This document shows positions 42,033 through 48,918 of a stretch of DNA of 48,918 bases, in pieces (position 1 is the stretch's first letter; each line of letters starts with the position of its first letter). The stretch covers positions 1 to 48,918 of the forward strand of contig CAYMYI010000018.1 in assembly GCA_964394585.1 (NCBI GenBank), in the 5' to 3' direction. Under the pieces are notes generated by a model. That model saw only the letters and a program-made list of their open reading frames with translations. It had not been told where the DNA came from and searched no databases. Source of the DNA: CAYUJH01 sp964394585 (GTDB taxonomy: Bacteria > Bacteroidota > Bacteroidia > Cytophagales > Flammeovirgaceae). The position numbers and the translations under genes are program-made.

Positions 42033-43205
42033 ATGGAAACGCCAAAACGCATTTTGCCCATTATTGTATTTGCCCAGTTTGCTTGTACTTCGTTGTGGTT
42101 TGCAGGTAATGCAGTTGTTGGAGGACTTGTTACCGATTTTAACCTATCGGAGAAAGTTTTAGCCGATATCACGTCTGCCGTCCAATTTGGGTTTATTTCA
42201 GGTACACTCTTATTTGCTGTGCTAAGCATCGCCGATCGTTTTTCGCCTTCTTTCGTTTTTCTTGTTTGTGCTATCCTCGGCGCTTTGTGCAACAGCCTCA
42301 TCATTTGGGAAGGAAATACGTTAGCCTCCTTGCTTTTTTTTCGGTTTTTAACCGGTTTTTTCCTTGCAGGAATCTATCCGGTTGGGATGAAAATCGCTGC
42401 CGATTACTACGAAAAAGGGTTGGGGAAGTCGTTAGGTTTTTTGGTAGGTGCCTTGGTAGTAGGCACTGCATTCCCTCATTTATTGAAAACGCTTGCTACC
42501 GATTTCCCTTGGCGGTACGTGATTCTGCTATCTTCTGCATTTGCCATAGGGGGTGGAGTAGCGATGGCTTTTTTAGTGCCCGATGGTCCTTTTCGCAAGC
42601 CGAGTGCGCAGCTCGATTTCACGGCTATCTTTAAAATTTTTCAGAGTAAACCATTCCGCTCCGCTGCCTTCGGGTATTTCGGGCATATGTGGGAACTGTA
42701 TGCGTTTTGGGCATTCGTTCCTGTAATGCTTACAAGCTATGCCGCAGTACATGCTACTACTTTTCCCATTGCGTTGCTTTCGTTTTGTATTATAGGGATG
42801 GGAGGGATTGCCTGTGCAGTGGGGGGCTATTTATCACAGCGACTTAGCGCTCAAAAAGTGGCGTTTGGAGCGTTACTAAGTTCGTGTTTGTGTTGTTTGG
42901 TTTCGCCCTTCTTTATTTGGCAAAGTTCGCCTGTTGTATTTGTGGGCTTTCTCCTATTTTGGGGGTGGGTAGTAATTGCCGATTCGCCGTTATTCTCAAC
43001 GCTGGTAGCGCAAAATGCCATCCCCGAAGTAAAAGGGACGGCACTTACGATTGTAAACAGCATAGGCTTTTTCATCACTATTTTCAGCATACAATTGCTG
43101 TATGTGCTTACCGAGCTGGTTGCCCCCACATTGCCATACTTGGCGCTTGCCTTAGGCCCTATCCTTGGGCTAATTGCGCTTAAAGGGGGGAAACACCCCG
43201 ATTAA
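42033..43205 (+). CDS. MFS-family transporter
   Basis: 390 residues from the ATG at 42033. The open frame extends to 41973 inside the SGNH gene, but METPKRILPIIVFAQF is the natural transporter start. There are about twelve hydrophobic helices. The MFS loop signature is weak; the first helices are ACTSLWFAGNAVVGGL and FISGTLLFAVLSIADR, with FRFLTGFFLAGIYPVGMKI in the fifth. The protein should be an inner-membrane permease; the substrate is unknown. Context suggests export or import of a compound handled by this sugar-related block. It overlaps the convergent gluconate-dehydrogenase-like gene by four bases. Confidence 0.88.
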   Translation: METPKRILPIIVFAQFACTSLWFAGNAVVGGLVTDFNLSEKVLADITSAVQFGFISGTLLFAVLSIADRFSPSFVFLVCAILGALCNSLIIWEGNTLASLLFFRFLTGFFLAGIYPVGMKIAADYYEKGLGKSLGFLVGALVVGTAFPHLLKTLATDFPWRYVILLSSAFAIGGGVAMAFLVPDGPFRKPSAQLDFTAIFKIFQSKPFRSAAFGYFGHMWELYAFWAFVPVMLTSYAAVHATTFPIALLSFCIIGMGGIACAVGGYLSQRLSAQKVAFGALLSSCLCCLVSPFFIWQSSPVVFVGFLLFWGWVVIADSPLFSTLVAQNAIPEVKGTALTIVNSIGFFITIFSIQLLYVLTELVAPTLPYLALALGPILGLIALKGGKHPD

Positions 43206-43918
43206 GTCAGCAAATTACCTTGGTCATCCCATTGGGCTATTTCATTGCGCTTCGACTGATCCACACACTTGGCAAGCCATTCGGAGTCGTAGTCAACATC
43301 GTGGTCTTTGAGTACTTCTGCTGGCACACCATCCCACACATTGGCTCGGTTACCCTGATAGCCCAAATCCTCAATCCCCATTTGGGTAGTGTAATAGCCG
43401 GTAAGGGTTAGGTCGCGCATTCTGTTAAAAAAGCTTACCCCATGTTGCAGGGCTGGTTTCGCCCGCTCAGGGTAGGCGATATCCTCTACAATAGCAATTT
43501 GCTCAGCGTTACTTAACTCTTTGAATGGTTTATTGTAGCGCACAGTCGCTTCGCGATTGAGCCACATCAGCCCTCCTTTCAGCGGGAGCTGATGGCTCGT
43601 TATATCCTTCACAATGAAGTCGATAAACTCAGGTACGCCGGCATCGGTAGCCGAGCCTGCCGTTGCCGTTGCGGGCAGTATAATGTCGCAAAGAATGGCG
43701 ATGGTGGCGAGTTCCTCTTCCGTGAACACTGAGTCCATTTTATAGAGACGTTCGTCGCGTGCTTTTTCTTGGGGAGTTCTGCCATATAGCCCTTTTTCAG
43801 GCTGGGGAAGGGCTTCAGGCGTTTCGGCTTCTTCGGGTTTGCAAGCAAAGGGAAGCGTAGCTGCTGTACCTGCAATTCCGCTAATCAACAACGTTTTTAG
43901 CGTATCTCTTCTATCCAT
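43202..43918 (-). CDS. Gluconate 2-dehydrogenase subunit 3-family protein (Tat-type lipoprotein)
   Basis: 238 residues. The N-terminus MDRRDTLKTLLISGIAG contains an Arg-Arg pair and hydrophobic stretch like a Tat signal, ending PFACKPEE with a probable lipid-modified Cys26. The mature part carries the subunit 3 family features: FTEEELATIAILCDIILPAT, GVPEFIDFIVKD and the C-terminal region TLTGYYTTQMGIEDLGYQGN. Such subunits are exported together with a GMC-type flavoprotein and support sugar dehydrogenation in the periplasm. The GMC gene lies directly upstream, five bases away, but is disrupted in this sequence. Confidence 0.9.
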   Translation of the reverse strand: MDRRDTLKTLLISGIAGTAATLPFACKPEEAETPEALPQPEKGLYGRTPQEKARDERLYKMDSVFTEEELATIAILCDIILPATATAGSATDAGVPEFIDFIVKDITSHQLPLKGGLMWLNREATVRYNKPFKELSNAEQIAIVEDIAYPERAKPALQHGVSFFNRMRDLTLTGYYTTQMGIEDLGYQGNRANVWDGVPAEVLKDHDVDYDSEWLAKCVDQSKRNEIAQWDDQGNLLT

Positions 43919-43923
43919 ACTAT

Positions 43924-45599
43924 TTACAAGTTTTGTTGTTTAATCTGATCGACAATGTAATCGGAAGCGCGCCACGAAAGTGCCATGATGGTCCATGTAC
44001 AGTTTTTATCAGCTTGGGATACAAACGGGCCGGCATCTACTATAAATACGTTTTTAGCATCGTGCAATTGCTGGAACGGATTGGTTACCGAGGTGTTTGG
44101 GTCAGTTCCCATGCGCGTAGTTCCTACTTCGTGAATAATTTCCCCTGGTTTGTTGAGGCCGTAGTTGCCCTCGCGCCCAGGAGCAGTCCACATGGGTTCG
44201 GCTCCCATCGCATGTAACAACTCGGCAAAGGTTTCTTGCATATGCTTCGCCTGGTTTAGTTCTTGGTCTGAAAACGAATAATTGAATTTTAAAACGGGAA
44301 TGCCAAACTCATCGACCACATTTGGATCAAGTTCGCAGTAATTGTCTTCGCGGGCGATACACTCACCGCGCCCTCCAAACCCAATAGTGGCGCCATATAA
44401 GCGCTTCACATCGCTGCGTAGCATATCGCCATAGCCTCCGGCTTCGTGCCCAAGGTACTTCGCCATGCGATGCAGGTTCATTCCAAAGCCATATCCGGGC
44501 ATGCCCATGCCTCCCCACACTTCGATATGATAGCCTCGGGCAAAATCGAGCTTTTTGTTATCGAGCCACCAAGGAGAATACACGTGCATACCTCCTACGC
44601 CATCTTCGTTATAGTCGATTTTTCGGCTGAGCAAATCGGGGATTACCCCTGCCATGCTCGCCCCGGTAGAATCGTGCAGGTACTTCCCTACTACCCCACT
44701 GCTATTGCCCATGCCATCGGGGTGAGCGCTACTTTTTGAGTTGAGCAAAATACGCGCAGTGCTACATGCCGAAGCGGCTAGTACCACTACTTTCCCGCGT
44801 AACTGATATTCTTTTCGGTCTTCTTTATTGATGTAATATACGCCGGTAGCGTTGCCATCTTTTCCGGTAGAAACGGCGCGTACCATTGCATTGGTGTATA
44901 AATCGACTTGCCCTTTTGATTTTTGAGCAGGGAAAATAAGACAAGATCCCGACGAAAAATCGGCATATGCCATGCAAGAACGCGCACATTGGTTGCAGTA
45001 AAAACACACCCCTCGCTCGTTATTAATTCGTTTGGTAAGGATAGACAGCCGCGAAGGGATGACGGTAATCCCTAGTTTTCGGGCGGCTTTAATGTAGTAC
45101 AACTCATGAAGCCGCGGTTTGGGAGGGGGCAAGAAAAAGCCATCTGGGTCGTTGGGGAGGTTTTCTTTCGAACCAAATACGCCAATGAGTTTATCGAGCT
45201 TATCGTAATAGGGTTTTACGTCGTCGTAGCTGATGGGCCAATCTTCTCCAATGCCATCGCGCGATTTTGCTTTAAAATCTTGGGGCCCAAACCGTAGCGA
45301 TATCCGCCCCCAATGGTTGGTACGCCCGCCGAGCATTCGCGAGCGAAACCAACGGAAGTCAGTTCCTTCGTGGTTCGTGTAAGGTTCACCTTCGATTTCC
45401 CAGCCGCCCGCCGTGGCGATTCGTACGGCCACTTTAGCTGCGTTTGCGTAGCAGGATCTTTGGGGTCGAAAAACGGGCCTGCCTCCACAATTGCTATTTT
45501 TAAGCCGGCTTCGGAAAGTACTTTGGCTGACATGCCCCCGCCGGCACCTGACCCTACAATAATGGCATCGTATTGCTCGGGCGATTCAATAATTTGCAT
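43924..45599 (-). pseudogene. GMC-family FAD oxidoreductase, interrupted by a frameshift with probable small deletion
   Basis: The protein is split over two frames. From ATG 45599 the first frame gives MQIIESPEQYDAIIVGSGAG with the FAD-binding GxGxxG fold, then VEAGPFF and QLKWPYESPRR. After a GC-rich stretch near 45405-45415, a different frame continues with GGWEIEGEPYTNHEGT, SRMLGGRTNHWGRISLRFGP and a normal C-terminus ending at HEVGTTRMG, ADKNCTWTIMALSWRASDYI. Relatives as I recall them have about 16 residues between PRR and GGWEIEGEPYT, so about 48 bases plus a frame change are missing. It should be the catalytic flavoprotein of a periplasmic sugar dehydrogenase paired with the following subunit 3 gene. 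An assembly error or a real pseudogene are both possible. Confidence 0.8.
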
Positions 45600-45735
45600 G
45601 ATGATGTAGTTGTAATGTGGTTTAGATTCGGTAGAAGATGCTACCTTCATAGAAAGATACAGAAAAAACTTCCCGCTATGCAATTTTTAGCCATGATGCC
45701 CCTATCAAATTAGTTTGTAGATTACTTACTCAACT

Positions 45736-47214
45736 ATGAATACTCCTTCCCAAACGAAACTATCGCGGCAGATGGGCCTGATTACCCTAACGGCTACCGG
45801 TGTATGCTCTATGCTCGGCGCATCTATCAACGTAGTACCTTTCATGATTCAGCGCAATGTACCAGGCATAGGGCCGTATGTACTGCCTGCTTTTGCTTTT
45901 GCTGCCATTCCGGCAATTTTTGCGGCTTTCGCCTATGGCATTTTATCGTCGGCTATGCCTCGTGCAGGAGGTAGCTACCTATACGCAAGTCGTGGGCTAA
46001 ATCCGTATTTAGGGTTTATCGCCAGTTTTTCACAGTGGTTTGGGTTATCCATTGTCATCGGGGTAATCGCCTACGTATGCATCCCTTTTATGCGAGATGT
46101 TACCCTCGCCCTAGGGTGGGAAGCATTTTCGGCTGGGTTAGAAACGCCCGTTATTCGGGTAGGGCTCGCGCTCGCCCTCATTTGGGGGTTTGTGGCAATA
46201 AATATCCGTGGTACCAAATCGTACGAACGCACTCTACTTCCCATGATGTTTCTGATGTTTGGCTTAGGCGCCATCGTGATTGTCGCCGGATTTAGCTATG
46301 ATACCAACGATTTCATTGCGGCACTTCTATCCACTGAGGGCAGAGCATTTACGCCCACCACTTCGATAGCGTTCGATTGGCGCACATTCCTTTCTGCGGC
46401 GGCGTTATTGTTTTCGAGCTTCATCGGGTTCGACTCCATCGCACAAGCAGGCAGCGAAGCAAAAAACCCAAGTAAATCACTCCCTAAAGCCATCTTATTA
46501 GCTATTTTTTCAGTAGGTATTTTCTACTTCTTGTTTGCCGCTGCCGTTTACAATACTGTGCCTTGGAGTTTCGTGGCGGCAGAAGCCCAACAGAAAGACA
46601 TCAGCGCGCCAGGGCTTTTAAGCTATGTACTACCGGCTAGCGTTGGCGTTGCCATTCTTTTGGGTGCTGCTATTGCACTCATCAACGATTTACCCGCTAT
46701 GTTGCTTTCGGTATCCCGCCTGATGTTTGCTTGGGCAGAAGATGGCATCTTCCCCTCAGTGGTTGCCAAAGTGCATCCGAAAAGGCACACGCCCCACATC
46801 GCCCTGATAATCGCAGGGCTGATGGCAAGCGTGGGCGTGTTGGGTTCGCACTTTGCCGGCGATTTCTTCTTAGGAATTGATATTATGGTTACTTCTATGA
46901 TGGTCAATTTCCTTTTGATGTGCCTTACGTTGCTTACCTTCCCTTCTGTAAATCCGGCGTTAGCTAGCAAAATTTCTGTGGTAAAACACCGCCGTTTACA
47001 ACAATGGATTGGTGGATTGGGAACGCTTTTTTTAATCTTATTTTTGGCAATCCATACTTATAAAGACCTTACCGCGCCAGCGGCGCATTGGTATTTTCAC
47101 TCTACGCCGGTTTGGCTGATTGTTATGAGCCTGGCAAGCCTCGTATTTCTAATAAAATGGCGGCAGTTTAGTAAGAAAGAAGTGGATAGGTTTAAAGTGC
47201 TCCCCGAAGAATAA
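45736..47214 (+). CDS. APC-superfamily amino acid permease
   Basis: 492 residues with about twelve transmembrane helices. The APC opening is GLITLTATGVCSMLGASINV (helix 1), followed by VPGIGPYVLPAFAFAAIPAI and SAMPRAGGSYLYASRGLNPY, the consensus third-helix region. A further family mark is SSFIGFDSIAQAGSEAKNPS. It should import amino acids or related amines by ion coupling; the exact substrate cannot be read. It is preceded by the divergent GMC gene and followed 58 bases later by the AKR-RidA fusion, suggesting joint function in handling a nitrogenous compound, which is inference. Confidence 0.92.
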   Translation: MNTPSQTKLSRQMGLITLTATGVCSMLGASINVVPFMIQRNVPGIGPYVLPAFAFAAIPAIFAAFAYGILSSAMPRAGGSYLYASRGLNPYLGFIASFSQWFGLSIVIGVIAYVCIPFMRDVTLALGWEAFSAGLETPVIRVGLALALIWGFVAINIRGTKSYERTLLPMMFLMFGLGAIVIVAGFSYDTNDFIAALLSTEGRAFTPTTSIAFDWRTFLSAAALLFSSFIGFDSIAQAGSEAKNPSKSLPKAILLAIFSVGIFYFLFAAAVYNTVPWSFVAAEAQQKDISAPGLLSYVLPASVGVAILLGAAIALINDLPAMLLSVSRLMFAWAEDGIFPSVVAKVHPKRHTPHIALIIAGLMASVGVLGSHFAGDFFLGIDIMVTSMMVNFLLMCLTLLTFPSVNPALASKISVVKHRRLQQWIGGLGTLFLILFLAIHTYKDLTAPAAHWYFHSTPVWLIVMSLASLVFLIKWRQFSKKEVDRFKVLPEE

Positions 47215-47271
47215 AAAAGCACCCCCATCATTTCTAAAGTATTTAAAAAACACATTAAGGAATTTTTAAAG

Positions 47272-48717
47272 ATGAATAAAACTATCTTATTAGCCCGTGG
47301 GCTCGAAATTTCTCGCATTGTAACCGGCTTATGGCAAATCGCCGATATGGAACGCGACGGCACTCTCCTCGACCCTTCCGAAACGGTCGTTCACATGACA
47401 CCTTATGTGCAAGCTGGCTTTACCTCGTTCGATATGGCAGACCATTACGGCTCCAGCGAGATTATTGCAGGAACTTTTAAAAACACCAACCCCTTAGGTA
47501 AACACACGCAACTATTCACAAAATGGGTTCCGCAACCAGGAAAAATTAGCCGAGAAGTGGTGAAGGCTGCCGTACAGTTGGCACTAGAGCGCATGCAACA
47601 ACCTTCTATCGATTTGATGCAGTTCCACGCCTGGTACTACCCCGACCCTAGTTGGCTCGATGGGCTTTTCTATTTACATGAACTAAAAGAAGAAGGACTG
47701 ATTAAACACTTGGGCGTTACCAACTTCGATGCGGCTCACTTACGCATTGCTTGCGCTTCGGGCATCCCTATTGTGAGCAATCAGATTTGCCACTCGGTGA
47801 TAGACCAACGCGCTAACGGCAATATACAGCAAGTATGCGAACAATACGGCGTTAAACTTTTGGCGTTCGGCACGTTGGCAGGCGGCTTCTTATCAGACCG
47901 ATGGTTGGACAGCCCTGAACCTGCCGAAAATGCGCTGCAAACGTGGTCGCAGATGAAATACAAGCGATTTATTGATGCTGCTGGTGGGTGGTATGTTTTT
48001 CAGAATGTATTGCAAGCACTCAAGCAAGTAGCCAATAAACATGGGGTTTCCATCGCTAACATTGCCAGCCGATACATCTTAGAAAACCCGCAGGTAGCCG
48101 CCGTGATTGTAGGGGCACGGCTTGGGCAACGTGAGCACATTGACGATAATAAAAAGATGTTAGATATTGAGCTATCAGAAGAAGATATTGCACTCATTCA
48201 ACAGGCGCAACAGGAACTGAACCCCATCCCTGGCGATTGCGGCGATGAGTACCGAAAACCGCCCTTCCTCACTGCCTCCGGCGATTTAAGCCATCACTTA
48301 GAAAAAATTCCTAAAGCCTTTACGCCTGTAAAAGATGCAACAGGCCGCGAGCAGGTATTTAGTGGTACTGTGTGGGAAGAATTTGCGGGCTATTGCCGAG
48401 CCGTTAAACAAGGCAACCGTGTGTATGTTTCGGGGACTACCGCCACGCATGGCAGCCTACAAATTGGAGGCAACGATGCTGCGGCACAAACTCATTTCGT
48501 AATCGATAAAATTGAAGGTGCGCTCGAGGCCTTAGGAGGCTCACTAAAAAATGTGGTACGCACCCGAATTTTTGTGCATAACATTGGCGATTGGGAGCCA
48601 GTAGCCCGCGCTCACGGAGAACGTTTTCAAGGAATCAACCCAGCCAACACGTTGGTAGAAGCCTGCCTAGTTGGCGACGGTTATCTGGTAGAAATAGAAG
48701 CAGAGGCGGTGGTATAA
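47272..48717 (+). CDS. Aldo/keto reductase fused to a C-terminal RidA/YjgF-like domain
   Basis: 481 residues. Residues 1 to about 335 form an aldo/keto reductase barrel with the catalytic tetrad D54, Y59 (DMADHYGSSE), K84 (LFTKW) and H119 (QFHAWY), and the NADPH-site region VIVGARLGQREH. From about residue 360 the frame continues into a RidA/YjgF domain: NRVYVSGTTATHG, THFVIDKIEGALEALGGSLK and the end LVEIEAEAVV. In classical RidA the arginine that binds the imine precedes the CVEV-like strand; here the matching region reads NPANTLVEA, so the arginine is absent. The protein may reduce an imine or carbonyl while the second domain handles a reactive partner. The APC permease precedes it. Confidence 0.9.
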   Translation: MNKTILLARGLEISRIVTGLWQIADMERDGTLLDPSETVVHMTPYVQAGFTSFDMADHYGSSEIIAGTFKNTNPLGKHTQLFTKWVPQPGKISREVVKAAVQLALERMQQPSIDLMQFHAWYYPDPSWLDGLFYLHELKEEGLIKHLGVTNFDAAHLRIACASGIPIVSNQICHSVIDQRANGNIQQVCEQYGVKLLAFGTLAGGFLSDRWLDSPEPAENALQTWSQMKYKRFIDAAGGWYVFQNVLQALKQVANKHGVSIANIASRYILENPQVAAVIVGARLGQREHIDDNKKMLDIELSEEDIALIQQAQQELNPIPGDCGDEYRKPPFLTASGDLSHHLEKIPKAFTPVKDATGREQVFSGTVWEEFAGYCRAVKQGNRVYVSGTTATHGSLQIGGNDAAAQTHFVIDKIEGALEALGGSLKNVVRTRIFVHNIGDWEPVARAHGERFQGINPANTLVEACLVGDGYLVEIEAEAVV

Positions 48718-48750
48718 TTATATCATTAACGCCACTTAGTATTTGATGAT

Positions 48751-48782
48751 GCCGAATCAATAAGATTGGGCGCCTATTTTTT
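48751..48782 (+). terminator. Possible terminator after the AKR-RidA gene
   Basis: GCCGAATC (48751-48758) pairs with GATTGGGC (48764-48771) with one G-G mismatch; a run of six T residues ends at 48782. Confidence 0.35.
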
Positions 48783-48789
48783 CATGTGC

Positions 48790-48918
48790 TTAGAGCTTTT
48801 TCGGCTTAAAAACAGCAAAAATAAAGTAATCTTCATTATTTGCTGACCACCTCAAATGAAGCCCTTCTTGGTTTATAAACTGATTTGAACTTGCTACTCT
48901 ATCAGGTATTAATGTTTC
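48790..48918 (-). CDS. Unidentified protein, 3' end only (runs off the window)
   Basis: On the minus strand a frame is open from the window edge to a TAA at 48790, giving 42 residues. The composition is protein-like, with VASSNQFINQEGLHLRWSAN and DYFIFAVFKPKKL at the end. It fits a convergent neighbour of the AKR-RidA gene, whose stop is 72 bases away. The family cannot be named from this fragment, and the start lies outside the window. Confidence 0.55.
   Translation of the reverse strand, partial: ETLIPDRVASSNQFINQEGLHLRWSANNEDYFIFAVFKPKKL

Noticed and set aside
1..48918. CRISPR array, prophage, insertion sequence or integrated element
   Set aside because: No regular short repeats with spacers, no transposase or integrase frames, and no tRNA-flanked junctions were seen.

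Overview
This window is chromosomal DNA from a member of the Bacteroidota, most likely a gliding or gliding-derived member of the class Cytophagia. The lineage evidence is direct: gliding genes gldE and gldD, a PorP/SprF-type type IX secretion (T9SS) protein paired with a giant protein carrying a T9SS type B sorting domain, OmpA-family envelope proteins, and promoters of the Bacteroidota form TTG-N19-TAnnTTTG (best cases at 9565-9594 and 25724-25754). A run of 10 Ns inside uvrC (14262-14271) shows this is draft or scaffolded sequence. I saw no rRNA, tRNA, CRISPR array, phage gene or insertion sequence.

Layout. 1-5.0 kb: 3' part of obg, an ArsR-type regulator, a SpoU-type RNA methyltransferase, an EgtD-like histidine methyltransferase and divergent metG. 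The egtD-metG intergenic region holds several inverted repeats and a possible pseudoknot. 5.1-7.5 kb: feoA-feoB ferrous iron uptake. 7.7-10.8 kb: asparagine synthetase, an ECF sigma factor and a heptose-bisphosphate phosphatase. 10.9-16.8 kb: a PD40/OmpA outer-membrane protein, a stand-alone GvpL/GvpF-like gene coupled to uvrC, and DNA polymerase III delta'. 16.8-18.7 kb: panD, a UPF0104 membrane protein and a heptose-1-phosphate adenylyltransferase in one operon. 18.9-22.6 kb: mutY, ssb, gldE, gldD. 22.6-25.6 kb: a three-gene operon (two-TM protein, coiled-coil lipoprotein candidate, OmpA protein) of unknown function behind a very good promoter.

26.0-34.3 kb: an SRPBCC-DoxX fusion, a small membrane-anchored protein, an isolated nuoD, a group 4 glycosyltransferase, leuS, and a TPR/coiled-coil membrane protein that lacks an output domain. 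34.3-38.7 kb: the T9SS pair. 38.9-48.7 kb: a metabolic block with a Gfo/Idh/MocA oxidoreductase, a TIM-barrel sugar isomerase, an SGNH hydrolase, an MFS transporter, a gluconate-2-dehydrogenase-subunit-3-like protein with its GMC oxidoreductase partner (frameshifted here), an APC permease and an aldo/keto reductase-RidA fusion. The block ends with the 3' end of an unidentified gene on the minus strand.

How the genes work together: gldE/gldD, PorP and the T9SS substrate belong to the gliding/secretion machinery. GmhB (10.3 kb) and the RfaE2-type enzyme (16.8 kb) are two steps of ADP-heptose synthesis in separate operons. The 38.9-48.7 kb block looks like uptake and periplasmic/cytoplasmic redox conversion of a sugar or glycoside. 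The strongest candidates for undescribed biology are the three-gene envelope operon, the lone GvpL/F-like gene behind uvrC, the structured leader next to egtD, and the AKR-RidA fusion. All functional links are inference from sequence and context.
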